From NCBI GenBank assembly GCA_021399435.1, contig JAJTUP010000006.1:62001-126000 (forward strand): a DNA stretch of 64,000 bases, written 5' to 3'. The stretch comes from Diaporthe sp. PMI_573 (Eukaryota > Ascomycota > Sordariomycetes > Diaporthales > Diaporthaceae). Shown here in pieces: positions 1 through 10,247 of this stretch. Within the stretch, counting starts at the first letter, position 1. Each line of letters starts with the position of its first letter. The notes below the pieces were generated by a model, which was not told where the DNA came from, did no database searches, and saw nothing but the letters and a program-made list of their open reading frames with translations. A program made the position numbers and the translations under genes.

Positions 1-1
1 A

Positions 2-109
2 GTTGAGACCCTGTTGGTAGGCATTGAGGGCGACAACGAGGCGGCAGAGAACTTGTTCCGCAAAATGGGATTCACCACCACAGTACGGTCGTTTGGCATG
101 ATAGCCTAA
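2..109 (+). CDS. GNAT-family N-acetyltransferase, C-terminal end (partial)
   Basis: The window opens inside a gene. Thirty-five codons are open from base 2 and end at TAA (107-109). The residues GDNEAAENLFRKMGF followed by a short beta-strand-like tail match the last helix and strand of GNAT acetyltransferases, which move an acetyl group from acetyl-CoA to an amine. The acetyl-CoA loop and the start codon lie outside the window, so substrate and length cannot be judged. It converges on the MLH3 gene about 470 bp downstream. The family call rests on this one motif. Confidence 0.55.
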   Translation, partial: VETLLVGIEGDNEAAENLFRKMGFTTTVRSFGMIA

Positions 110-339
110 GGAAATTGTCGCTTGGTAGCGATGTTGCAGAAAGCATCGGTTCGTCGGCTGCAGGATGTCGAAGAAAGCGGGTTTGAAGGCTGGGACAAGA
201 GAAGTGCTCGTGGATTGGGATGATCTCGTAATCCTATTAGGGGTACTCCAGCGTAAGCAGCGTAGGAATCGAAATCCAGTGTTCCTTTCCAATTGCCAGC
301 GCAGGGTGAGACAGGATTGAGTGTCAGATGTCGTGGGTA

Positions 340-400
340 TATACCAAATGACGAGCCTTGCTTGGGTGTGCGCCATGCGGCCACAGCGCATCGTAGACCA
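340..400. repeat. Possible third, degenerate copy of the repeat flanking the HET/AAA block
   Basis: Bases around 352-392 resemble the core of the repeats at 53215-53245 and 61458-61500. All share an AGC-TTGC-TGGGTGT-like stretch followed by a GCCAC-rich core and CATC. It lies in the convergent gap between the GNAT gene and MLH3. Similarity is limited to about 40 bp, so this is tentative. Confidence 0.3.
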
Positions 401-581
401 CCTGGCTAATACTAACTGCCAAAGCTCCTGTGGGTAAAGCATATACAGAACAGCCCCCCACGGGACACAAAAGTTGGGAAAGCCGCACGGACTCCGTAAC
501 GACACCTTCGCATCTTCCAAATGTGGCTGTGTTGTCGTGATAATGTGTGTGATGACGATGTCTAATGGTCATGCCGAAACG

Positions 582-3556
582 TCACTGTTTCCGTTTCTTC
601 CACTGCTTAAACTCCCGTCCAAATCCAGTCTCCCTCTCATCTGGTGAAATCCCCATCTGGCCCATGGCACCGCCCAGGTCCACCAGCGGTACCATCGACG
701 GTCGCCCGTGGGCACATTGGAAGGGGAACGCACATTGGACCAACCTCCCCACGAGTTCAATGCACTGATCCCGCGTCAACGGGTCATTGAACATGATCGC
801 ACTCCTACAAGACCTTGAGTTGATGAGTTCGATGATTCCCTGTGGGCATCCATGAAAAAGCGACACCCAGGCTGGGCTGTTTTCCTCAGCCTCTCCTGGC
901 AACGCGGGCCTTGCTCTTGGTTGCTGGGCCGGGCCTGGCTCATCATTCAGCTTCCATGCCTCTGTTCTGATGAGGCTTGAAAGAAGTCCAGGTTCTGTCC
1001 TGCATCTCGCCAAGATAGCAGGAGGAAGGCTCCGCACAGCAACTCTAGCCTTTGGGGCAGCCCCGTTGTTCTTGGACTTTTGGCTCCCAAGACTTTGACC
1101 GGAACCAGGGGGTTCTACATCATAGCAGATTCCCCATTGCGAGAAATGTCCCTGAGCTCGGCACAGAACGTTGCTGTCCTGCCTCGAGAGCTCAAAAAAC
1201 AGGGGCTTCGGCAGGAGTTCGGTGGCTGCTTTCCAACTCTGGCTGCTTGCATGATGAACGAAATAGTCCTTCATGAGGCCTTCCACGCGGCACCGCTCAT
1301 CTGCGGCATGCTGGTCGATCAAGACCATACAGGATGAGGCAGACGATGCCTGCGCCTTCGTATCGTCATCGTGGACCTCATTGAATGGGACTTTCACGAG
1401 GATAAACTTGCTGTCAACTTGGGCCACCAATTCAGCTCTGCGAAGGCCGGCCCTTGATATCCGTCCTCGAAGTCCCAGAGCAGATGTTTCGTGACGCGAT
1501 CCCATGCTAATCGTGGACAGGTTATGATCGCAGTGATGGCCACCTGGTTTGATGTCGATACCCAGCATGTCTGACACATCGGGCAGTCTCGGGATCGGAC
1601 CTTCAGCCAGCTGGAAAACGGGGTTCTTCCATTTGTCCGCCAGGTCTTTGACCCAGGGGGTAGTGTGGCTGGCCGCTGTGAGTCCGTGTTGGGCGGTATC
1701 TTCCGTCTGGGTAAGTTGTTTTGCGGCCCTTCTGCTCAGCGTCAACGGTTTGGGAGGCAATACAAATCCAGTCCTAGGATCAACAAGAGTAGCCAGTTTG
1801 GTGGCAGGATTGATCCATTCAATGGGTTTATCTTCGGCAGACTCTTGCGATAGTCCCGTCGAGCCTTCGGTGGCTTTGTGCTGCGGAGTCGCCCCTTGAC
1901 TCAGACTATCTCTCAATTGCTTGGGGATGTCCTCGAAAGGCATCCGTGTTAGCTTGCCATTAGCGTCGTATAGTGAGGGCCGAGAAGGTTCTGCTGTGGG
2001 AGGTTCCGGCCGCTTGGATTTGGTTGCATTGTGGGCGTCATGTCCTCCTTTGGTAGAGCTTGCCAGGATGGACTCCGAACGTGAAGACGGCTGCATAGAC
2101 TCCTTGAATGTGGGCAGTGTCTGGCCAGACTTGACTCGGGACCATCCATCAAATGGCGACTCTGACCTGCTATCAGGGCTCTCGAGCCTCCGGCTCTTCC
2201 GAGCGGGCTTTTCTATCGGACCCGACGCAAGGTTGGACACAGTCCTCGAACTTGACTTCACTTCCTGCGACTTCCTATTCGACCTTTGGTCTCGCTGATT
2301 GCGTGAATGTTTCTCCTTCACAGATAGGTTCACTTTCTTGGGTCGGCAGTGATTCTTTTTCAGAAACTCGTAGAACGTGGCCTTCAGAAGATCCGTGATT
2401 AATGCCAGAGTTGGTTGTCGGTCATCGAGAACGTCCTCCACGTCCAGAGACCTATTGGTTGCCGAAGGTGTAGCAGTAATCTTCAAGAAAAACATTGGCC
2501 ACCTGTCCACGCCTTTCCTGAGTTTAAGCTCCCTGCCGGTGAAGCCGTCCATCTTGGGCTTCTCAGGCTCACCGTCGGAGTCACTTTCAGTATCAATAGC
2601 CCCGAAGGCAGAGTCTGCGAAGACTTTGTTCACCTCTTCAAAGAGAACATTACACCGAGACTCGTTCGTGAGCGGCTCAATGCCAAGACTGATGAACTGA
2701 ACACGTTTCGTGGCAACCGGCTCACGGCAGACATATCCATCTATGGATAGCCTTGGCGCGGACGCTCCAATGGGAACCCAATCGCTTGTATCGGGGCTGT
2801 TGCACAGGGATGCCTGGTGCAGGAGACCGCAGCCGTCATTGAGCCACTTTCTTGATCGAGAGCCAGTTCTTAGACTAAGACTCTGCCGACTAGAGACTTC
2901 GCGAATTGACAAGGAGATATCTCCGGGCCAGAAAAGCATTAGGGCGACTAGGTCGGAGAGCAGCCGGTCCCATTCCCTACTGAAGGAAGACTTGTCGCCT
3001 TGTAGGGCGCGGTACTTGACTCGAACTGGCATCGAGCCAAACAAGTCTCGAACAGCGATACGCGTGCCATGATCGAAGGTGAGAACTCTTTGCTCGGGAG
3101 GACAAGGAAGATGGCGAGCCAGGACCTTGGAGTTGTGAATGCTCATCGAGTTGTGCGAGTGGTACTCTCGGTGATGGGAGGCCAGGGAGACGAGTGACAA
3201 GGACGCGACCGACGCTAAAAAGACCCCGTGTCTGCCATGGATATCTGGACGTGGAGGATATCTCGATGTGTCTTGAACGGATGATTAGAGGCAGCACATT
3301 CTTTTGTGTCGGGCTCCCACATACAGTGCAGTTGGCCCAGCCCTCCGTCGTCGCGGAACTCGGATGGTGGAATCCCAGTTCCATTGTCCTCTATGGAGCA
3401 GTTCCCGCGTGAGTAGTCGACGCTGATGTTGATCTTGGTGGCCTCAGCGTCAAGCGAGTTCTTGATGAGCCCACAGATCACGTTGTTCAGGGATGTGATG
3501 ACGACGGACGACTTGATCTGGGCCACGACATCCGCCGGGAGTGGCTTGATGGACAT
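582..3556 (-). CDS. MLH3: DNA mismatch repair protein MLH3 (MutL gamma subunit)
   Basis: Partner of MLH1 in the MutL-gamma endonuclease, acting in the nucleus in mismatch repair and meiotic crossover resolution. I chose the ATG at 3556 because the product then starts MSIKPLPADVVAQIKSS, the usual start of fungal MLH3. Exon 1 (3556-3325) carries GHKL ATPase motifs: NSLDAEA (motif I) and DNGTGIP (motif II). An 80-bp intron (3324-3245; GTATGT..CTAATC..CAG) joins GLGQLHY to IHGRHGVFLASVASL. Exon 2 runs to the stop at 582. The C-terminal half has the metal-binding endonuclease motif DQHAADERCRVE (about residues 721-732, a perfect DQHA-X2-E-X4-E) and, near the end, CRSAIMF and PFQCAHGRPS. Predicted 964 aa, within the usual MLH3 range. 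It shares a 0.7-kb promoter region with the divergent gene at 4235. Confidence 0.95.
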
Positions 3557-4234
3557 GGCCGGCTGCACATCTCGGGGGCGATCTGGCTCGGCAGTTGATA
3601 GCGAGAGCTGGCAGCTGATAGACGACTCGTTTCGTTTCTGGCGGAAGAGACAAAGCAGCGGACGCCGTTCTGTGTTTCTGTGGATGATGGGTGAGGTAAT
3701 CAGCCCAGGATACGTACCCACCGTATCTCCCTATCTCCCTATCTCCCCGACCGTATCTGACTGATCTCTGGGCAGAGCAAGGAATACGTCACAGGGCTGG
3801 CCTTAAATGGGCCCCCCTGGCCCCCCGTCCCGTTCAGCTCGCAGAGGCAGAGAGAGGTCGCCTAAACGCCTGACGCCTGACGCCGCCTGATGCCGCCTAA
3901 ATTAACCTTTCCCTGTCGGGATGATCGCGTTTTGGGCTGCTTTCCCAGGGGATTCCAATGCTCCAGGAGCCCCCAAATGCCACCGGTGACCACCAACTTC
4001 AAGGACCATCCCCATTTCACTGCCGTTCGCGCCCAGGCCCAGCCATTCGTCGTCTCGTCTTCACTCGACCAACAGCTCGACCGTCCGACCGTCTCCTTTC
4101 CTTTTTGATCGCTCTTCTCGTCAGAACCAGAACCAACTCCAAACGCTCGCTCCCTTTCCCCCCTTCCCCCTTTTCTTTTTCTTCCCTTTCTCTTTTTTTA
4201 ACTCTTCCGTTCGTTCCGTCGCCCCGCTTGCATA
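3557..4234. promoter_or_regulatory. Divergent intergenic region between MLH3 and the 4235 gene
   Basis: No gene seen. It holds short direct repeats of CTATCTCC near 3725-3750, GCCGCCTGA-type repeats near 3880-3900, and a long pyrimidine-rich tract at about 4141-4205 just before the ATG at 4235, a common core-promoter feature in filamentous ascomycetes. Regulation of both genes from here is inferred from layout only. Confidence 0.5.
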
Positions 4235-5227
4235 ATGGCCATGGCGCCCACAGATCGTCGTAAACCCTTCACCAGCTGGGTCAAACGGCTGAATCAGAAG
4301 ATGAAGCGTACCAAGGGCCCAAACAACCCCTACCCACAGTCAGGCCATGTCAGTTCCCGGCATGGGCTCCCACCACAATCCTCGACTCATCAACAACGAG
4401 AATCGCATTCCATTGACTATCCCCAGTCGACCGTCGAGAGCACCCCGGACCCCGAGCTGGTCGTCCACTCCGCCGAGGAGCTAAGCAGGCAGTCCATGCA
4501 GTCCACGAGCGAGGGCAGGCGATCAACTGAAGTTGAAGGCGACGCCGATGGCGACATTGAGGGTAGACCACCAACGACCGCCCCGTCCTACGGCGGCACA
4601 TCCTTCGCCGGAACGAACATCACAGCGACCGACCCACGCAGGCCCGACAGCACCTTCTCCTCGCCTGCACCCTCCGCCCGATCTGTCGCGACGACACTGT
4701 CAACCATGCAGACAAACATGGCCAACGGCCTGCTGAACGGCCAGCCCGCAAACACCGCTGCCCAGCCCACCACACGGCCGCAACAGCACCAGGTCGTCCA
4801 GTACACCCAGCCCGAGGCCCTGGTCACCGCGATGCCCGCAAGCGACGGCGACCGAAACAGGCGGAGCGCTTACCGCCCCGCCACATACAGCGCGATCATC
4901 GCGAACAACCTACTGAGCGACAACATCTCGATCCTGACGCTTGCCTCGTCCACCCAACGCCGTAGGCGGCGCTCCTGGGACACGGACTACGACCATGCGT
5001 CGGTGCGCGCGCTGCCGCCAGCGTCGCAGTTCGGCGGCAGCCGCGAGTCGCTGCCCCTGTCCGTGCTGAGCGCCAACCTCGACGGGCAGCCGACGAGCCC
5101 GGGCTTGACCACGGCACGGTCCATCGCAGAACGGTCGGTTAGCGGCCTGGCTCTTGGCCATGGACGAACCAACAGCCTGAGCGGAAGTGTTGGAGGCGGA
5201 GGAATAGCTGTCGCCAGCGAATCTTGA
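4235..5227 (+). CDS. Conserved fungal low-complexity protein of unknown function
   Basis: Single-exon frame of 330 aa. The N-terminus is basic (MAMAPTDRRKPFTSWVKRL). Residues 30-190 are Ser/Thr/Pro/Gln-rich and look disordered. A more ordered block follows at about 215-290, containing ANNLLSDNISILTLASS, RRRRRSWDTD and FGGSRESLPLSVLSANLDG. From memory, this second block is the conserved part of a Pezizomycotina family that databases often mislabel as a Ca2+-modulated polycystin channel. I see no transmembrane helices, so the channel name is not supported. The RRRRR cluster could be a nuclear localisation signal. The ATG follows a CT-rich leader. Function unknown; that it is a real gene is well supported by length, codon use and the conserved block. 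Confidence 0.8.
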   Translation: MAMAPTDRRKPFTSWVKRLNQKMKRTKGPNNPYPQSGHVSSRHGLPPQSSTHQQRESHSIDYPQSTVESTPDPELVVHSAEELSRQSMQSTSEGRRSTEVEGDADGDIEGRPPTTAPSYGGTSFAGTNITATDPRRPDSTFSSPAPSARSVATTLSTMQTNMANGLLNGQPANTAAQPTTRPQQHQVVQYTQPEALVTAMPASDGDRNRRSAYRPATYSAIIANNLLSDNISILTLASSTQRRRRRSWDTDYDHASVRALPPASQFGGSRESLPLSVLSANLDGQPTSPGLTTARSIAERSVSGLALGHGRTNSLSGSVGGGGIAVASES

Positions 5228-5950
5228 GGACGAATGGCAGACTAGAGGCGGCTTCCTGTATGGTTGCCGCGGGTGCGAGCGCGAGCTCTGGGACGGGAAC
5301 ATTGCTGTCAGGCGCATCAGAAGGACATGAAGGACACAACCTGGTCCATACAGCGAAACAGGCACAAGACATGGTTTTGGGCGGACATAATCAGGCGTTT
5401 TACGGTTTGTCTGTCTTTTGGACGGCTTTCATTACTTGATGACTTTACGGATTGGACGGAATCGATACCCATTACTTATAGGAAGAAATTGATATTCCAG
5501 GCTTGAGGCGCGCATTTTATTCTTAATACGGACGTCGAAAGCTTGTCCCCCCAATTCCCGTGCCTAGCTGTTTGAACATGCGAGCGAGAACCCCGATCCG
5601 TCGACGCTCAGAGGCCCCTTATGCGGGGTAGTTGCACGACACAACACCATCGTCAGCTAACTCGATGACGACCCGTTTGGACGACTATATCTCATTTCCC
5701 ACTCTCCAAAGACACTTTTTGTCGACGCATCGTTGTTGTGTTACGTCTTGATAATCGCTGCACAGTAATCACCAGCACATGTCACCGGTATCGGCATCAC
5801 ACCACGACAACTCGGCCTTTGATTTCTCAGACAAACGCCGTCTGGAACATCGTCACCCCGCAGTCATTGATATAAATGCCCACCCCCCTCCCCACACTCA
5901 CCTCACAATCATCCATCCCCAATCTCCACCCCCCCCCCCAACAGCCCAAC
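5228..5950. promoter_or_regulatory. Intergenic region with TATA box for the nitrilase gene
   Basis: No gene seen. It contains the 3' flank of the gene ending at 5227 and the nitrilase promoter. A TATAAA lies at 5871-5876, 75-80 bp upstream of the nitrilase ATG, followed by a CA/CC-rich leader with a run of C at 5930-5939. Confidence 0.45.
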
Positions 5951-7323
5951 ATGACATCCCCTCCAGCCCAAGGCAAGGTCCGCCTAGCCACAAGCTCCCC
6001 CTCAACCCAGGCCACCACAGCGGCAACCCTGTCCCAGCTTCGCCAGATCGCCCGGCGCGCGGCCAACGACCACGCCGCGGACATCCTCCTCCTCCCCGAG
6101 GCCTACCTGGGCGGCTACCCGCGCGGCACGGCCTTCGGCTGCGTGATCGGGTCCCGGACCGCCGAGGGCAGGGACGAGTACCTGCGGTACTTTGAGCAGG
6201 CGGTCGACCTCGGCGACACCGTGGGCGAGGGCGCGGGAGCCGGCGAGGACTGGGTGAACCGTCGGCTTGAGGCCGTCAACGTCGGTGATGGGAGGCCCCG
6301 GCGCGGGGACGGCACGAGGGAGGAGCTTGAGGCCATCGCTGCTGAGACGGGGGTCTTCTTGGTTGTTGGGATGATCGAGAAGGCGGGCGGGTCGCTTTAC
6401 TGTGCTGTTGTCTATGTCTGCCCTAAGAAGGGCGTCATTGGCAAGAGGAGAAAGGTCATGCCTGTAAGTTTCCTCCGCTTTGGGTGACGTTTCTTTCGCA
6501 TGCACAGGGGTGCTGATATTTGGCTCAGACTGCCCTTGAGCGCTTGATCTGGGCCCAGGGCTCTCCGAAGACCCTCAAGGCAGTAAGCACCGTGATCCGC
6601 GGCATCAGGGTCAACATGGCGGCCGCAATCTGCTGGGAGAACTACATGCCGCTCCTCCGGCAGGCTCTGTACGCGCAGAACGTCAACTTGTACCTCGCGC
6701 CAACGGCCGACGGGCGGGACGCATGGGCCTCATTAATGCGCAGTGTCGGCATCGAGGGCCGGTGCTTCGTGTTGAGCTCGAACATGTGCGTCCGCGAGGG
6801 CGGCGCGCCGGATTCTGCAGCGAATGGCTCGTCTGCGATCGCGGACGATGAGGTCCGAGCTGACGCGGCGCCGTACGGGCGCGAGCGCCGCAGCTCGTGT
6901 GTCACAGAGGAGGGGTTCGAGATCGCGCTCCCGACGCACAGCGCCCAGGGAACCGGCAGGAGCCCGAAGGCCAGGCGGCCGAGCGTGTTTGACGAGGACG
7001 GCAATGAGATCGTGCTGTGCGGCGTCGAGGACGGGAAGTCGGCCAAGACTGGGACCAATGGGGCGCAAAGCCAAGAAGCCGTCAAGAAGACCGCCGATGG
7101 GGCAAAGTTCATTTCCCGCGGGGGTTCGTGTATCACCGATCCATTTGGTGAAGTCCTCGCTGGGCCACAGTGGGAAGACGACGCTGGGATCATCTATGCG
7201 GATGTTGATCTCAAGGATTGCATCAGGGGAAGGTTAGATCTGGACGCGGGTGGAAGCTACTCGAGGAATGACTCGTTCAAGTTCTCTGTTGAAGGATTGA
7301 ACCTCGAACCACTGCCATATTAA
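5951..7323 (+). CDS. Nitrilase / carbon-nitrogen hydrolase family protein
   Basis: Hydrolyses a nitrile or amide through a Cys-Glu-Lys catalytic centre; probably cytosolic. Two exons, 5951-6463 and 6529-7323, are joined in phase 0 by a 65-bp intron (GTAAGT..GCTGATA..CAG). Catalytic residues are visible: Glu50 in LLLPEAYLGGYPRG, Lys168 in RRKVMPTALERLIW (spanning the splice junction), and Cys206 in AAAICWENYMP. The Cys site with Trp next to it is typical of true nitrilases and cyanide hydratases. Predicted 435 aa, longer than the usual 320-370. Extra material lies after the Cys, at about residues 250-365, and is rich in charged residues. The C-terminal RGGSCITDPFGEVLAGP is the conserved family end. 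It converges on the FAD oxidoreductase at 7415, with only about 90 bp between stop codons. The substrate cannot be read from sequence. Confidence 0.88.
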
Positions 7324-7414
7324 CGGTATTCCTCATGATGTCCAGCTTTGCCAATTATTCTGTCACAGTCAGATGGTAGCTTGAGTGTGGTTGATATCAA
7401 ATTGAATCTCATCT

Positions 7415-9040
7415 TCACAATGCATCAGCTAGGTCGGTGGCATTCATGCCTTTTACCCTTTCCCAACTAGCATATAACTCCGAAGGGAACCAGTCCGCCA
7501 GCTTTCCCGCAGGTCGACCGGGCTCTGCAGGCAGGTCCTCATCGTCGCTGCCCGCAAGCATGACACCCAGAGCAGCACCGCACAGCCAGGCCCAGACCAT
7601 GCCATCGCCACAGAAGTACGCCGAGATCCACTCGCCCGGGGGCACTTTTCCGTCGTCCTTGCGCTCCTGCTTGACTTTCCTTGACGTGATCCTCGGGTCG
7701 AGCCGGCCGACGAGCGGCATGAAGTCAGGAGTGAGGCCTATGGCTCCCGACCAGGCCTTGATCACCCTCGCGCCTTCGCCTTCCACCTTGTGGCCCGGAT
7801 CAAAGAGGGTAGGTATGACACCCTCCAGGTGCATGACCGTCAGGGCGTCGAGCTTGCTATCATCGTAGACACCTATCATTTCCATGCCTTGTTTGGGGCC
7901 TTGGAAGAAGCCACCCCCGATCATCAGCTCCCCCGTCGGCCTCTGTGTCACGTAATCGAACCCCTGGCCGAAAATGACAGACCACGAACGGCTACCATCC
8001 TTATCAGGGAAATAGTCAGCCGCCCGTTGGGCCGTCATATGACACAGAGCCGATGTTCCCTTGCCTCTCAGTCCCGCAACGAGCTGTGACGTGTGTGCAT
8101 TCGTGGCGTGGACGACGTGACGGGCGAGTATTCGTCCCCTGCTGGTGACGACTGCGTAAGGAAACGAGCCAGCCTCTTCCAGCTTGGCGGACGAGGCGCT
8201 CTGGTCATTAACCCGGACCTCCTCCACCGTGGTGCCAGTCTCGATGGCCAGCACACCAGGAAACTCATCCAGCAGCTTCCTCCACAACGCCGTGACAAGC
8301 CGGTACGGGCTCAGTGCACCAGCAGGGTACGACACGGCGCCCACGACGCGCTCGTTGACACCAAACCTCTCACGCGCCTGCTCGCCCGTGTGAGAAACCA
8401 TCTCAAAGCCAGCAGGCGCATACGGCACAAACTCATCCACCAAGCCCTTCATCTTCGCATCCGTCTCGGCATCCACCGCAAAGTCCACCGTCTCGACGCG
8501 CCTGCACTCCGACACGTCCTCGATGCCCTCCGCCCGGGCCAGTCCGATCAGCACGTCAAGGTGGCTGAGCATGAAGGCGCAGAGGCGGCCCGCGCGCGCG
8601 GGGTCGAGCCCTTGCTTGTGCACCATGCCGTGGAAGGCCTCGTGCGCGCTGGCCTTGATGTGCCCGCCGTTGCGGCCCGTGGCGCCGGAGCACAGCTCGC
8701 GGGCCTCGAGGACCACGACGCGCCTGCCCGTGAGGGTTTCGCCCTCCTTGCGCCGCAGCTCATGGAGGACCGTCCGCGCGACGGCCACGCCCGAGATGCC
8801 CGAGCCGATGATGACGATGTCCGCGGTCGGGGGCGGGCCGCCCGGGGTTTGGATGTCGACTAGCTCCGGGAAGGGCGGGTGGTCCTGCCATTGGGAGAGC
8901 GTGGGATTGGCGGGTGGGTACCCCGGGGCCGCTTTCATGCGGGCTGCGACCTTGGACCAGTCATTGGAGAGCTCGCGGAGGATGGAGATTAGGGTCTTGA
9001 TGGACTTGAAGAGGGAGAGGAGTCGCTTCACGATGTCCAT
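7415..9040 (-). CDS. FAD-dependent oxidoreductase, DAO/GlpO-type
   Basis: Single-exon gene of 541 aa. Residues about 72-115 form the dinucleotide-binding fold (ADIVIIGSGISGVAVAR ending in VVVLEARELCSG), followed by ATGRNGGH, the usual second FAD contact in this family. The C-terminal part has the substrate-domain signatures WSGAIGLTPDFMPLVG and YFCGDGMVWAWLCGAALG. Such enzymes oxidise amines or amino acids with release of H2O2. About 70 N-terminal residues precede the FAD fold; they are partly hydrophobic, without a clear signal peptide. It is the tail-to-tail neighbour of the nitrilase; a joint role in nitrogen scavenging is only a guess. Codon use is GC-rich like its neighbours. Confidence 0.9.
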   Translation of the reverse strand: MDIVKRLLSLFKSIKTLISILRELSNDWSKVAARMKAAPGYPPANPTLSQWQDHPPFPELVDIQTPGGPPPTADIVIIGSGISGVAVARTVLHELRRKEGETLTGRRVVVLEARELCSGATGRNGGHIKASAHEAFHGMVHKQGLDPARAGRLCAFMLSHLDVLIGLARAEGIEDVSECRRVETVDFAVDAETDAKMKGLVDEFVPYAPAGFEMVSHTGEQARERFGVNERVVGAVSYPAGALSPYRLVTALWRKLLDEFPGVLAIETGTTVEEVRVNDQSASSAKLEEAGSFPYAVVTSRGRILARHVVHATNAHTSQLVAGLRGKGTSALCHMTAQRAADYFPDKDGSRSWSVIFGQGFDYVTQRPTGELMIGGGFFQGPKQGMEMIGVYDDSKLDALTVMHLEGVIPTLFDPGHKVEGEGARVIKAWSGAIGLTPDFMPLVGRLDPRITSRKVKQERKDDGKVPPGEWISAYFCGDGMVWAWLCGAALGVMLAGSDDEDLPAEPGRPAGKLADWFPSELYASWERVKGMNATDLADAL

Positions 9041-9671
9041 CTTGAGCCATAAGTCCCGAATTGTCAGGTCGTGTTGGTGTTGGACAAGGGCAATTCAACG
9101 GCAGCTGCGGCGAAACACGGCAGTGGTTGCAGCCTGCAGACAGCGGTCCCCTTACCCTACCTCGGTAGGCTGTAACTAACGCTCTTTCCAGCCCGTTTAC
9201 ATGTTACACAACTGCTTTGTAAGAGGGGATTTACAAATTTGGCACGTTTTGCCGTTTACATCTCAAATTTCCGCTCTCTCGTGGACATTGTGACACCAAG
9301 TGCTGTGTATAATGTAGCTCCACCATCACAGGTGTAGTGCCTGTGACGCAGTCCGGGCTGCCGCTTCTGTGGTTGGCCGCCCTAGCGACCTCAGGTAGCC
9401 TTCCCTCCCATAAGACGCCGTCTTTACCTTTCAAGGCCGGGCCACAAGCTAAGCCACCGCCGCTTCGCCTTCACAGGCCTTTCCTACAATCGTTAATTCC
9501 TGCCCTTCAAGAAATCTTCATCTTCCCGAGACCACCCCCAGAACCTCCACAAACTAGACTCCACCACGGCATCAATACCAGTTGACAACAGCATTCTTCT
9601 CTTCAGCAGCAACAAATCTCTGTGTCCCACCCAGAAGATACCTAACCCAGAGCCGGATCGCCCTTTTAAAT
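9041..9671. promoter_or_regulatory. Divergent intergenic region
   Basis: No gene seen. It lies upstream of the FAD oxidoreductase (-) and of the small membrane-protein ORF (+). An imperfect palindrome, CTACCTCGGTAG, sits near 9157-9168. Nothing else recognisable. Confidence 0.3.
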
Positions 9672-10247
9672 ATGGACGACTGTCTGGGAGAATTCCTTGC
9701 ACGATTCATTTTCCAGTGTGTATGGGCGCTTACCGTGGTAAAGATCGGTAACCACATCGCAAGGCATCAGCATCTTATTATACGACGGGTCCTTCAGCTA
9801 CAAGGCCTCTTTCGATTGCCAGAATGCATGCAGATTTTCTCCGAGGATGATCATGCGATACCGGAGACAGATACTAAAATGTGTGCTGGACTTCTTACCT
9901 GCTGCTTTATCTCGTCGTCTCTCATAACAGTGGGGATGCTTCTGGGTCGGAGATCTTGGGGCGAAATAACACTGCGTCTCATACTGGTCCTCACAGCAGT
10001 CAACAGCCCTTTTTGTATCCTTCTTTGGATCATTCTTACTGTATCGGCCAGGCGCAGGGCGAAGGATAGAAGAAGGCAAGCCAGGCCGGTAACAGAGCCG
10101 TGCCAGGGGACAAAGGTGCAGGTGAGGGAAGGGATGGGTAAACCCATGGGGGACATTGCAGCCACGACTTTGGCCATAAACCGATCAACGCCCAAACAGC
10201 AGCCGTTACGCTGGAAGCCTGATGAACTTTCTATTCCGTCCTTCTGA
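9672..10247 (+). CDS. Hypothetical small membrane protein
   Basis: Frame of 191 aa from ATG 9672 to TGA 10247; not recognised. Hydrophobic stretches lie near residues 10-28 (FIFQCVWALTVVKIG), 75-97 (MCAGLLTCCFISSSLITVGMLL) and 103-127 (LRLILVLTAVNSPFCILLWIIL). A strongly basic segment (ARRRAKDRRRQAR) follows, then a polar tail, consistent with a three-helix membrane protein with a cytosolic C-terminus. It sits at the edge of the gene-dense block, before gene-poor DNA. No intron is needed. It could also be one exon of a longer gene. Confidence is limited because there is no family match. Confidence 0.4.
   Translation: MDDCLGEFLARFIFQCVWALTVVKIGNHIARHQHLIIRRVLQLQGLFRLPECMQIFSEDDHAIPETDTKMCAGLLTCCFISSSLITVGMLLGRRSWGEITLRLILVLTAVNSPFCILLWIILTVSARRRAKDRRRQARPVTEPCQGTKVQVREGMGKPMGDIAATTLAINRSTPKQQPLRWKPDELSIPSF

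Noticed and set aside
3557..3721. 55-codon N-terminal extension of MLH3
   Set aside because: The family starts at the MSIKPLP Met; the extension is poorly ordered and not expected.
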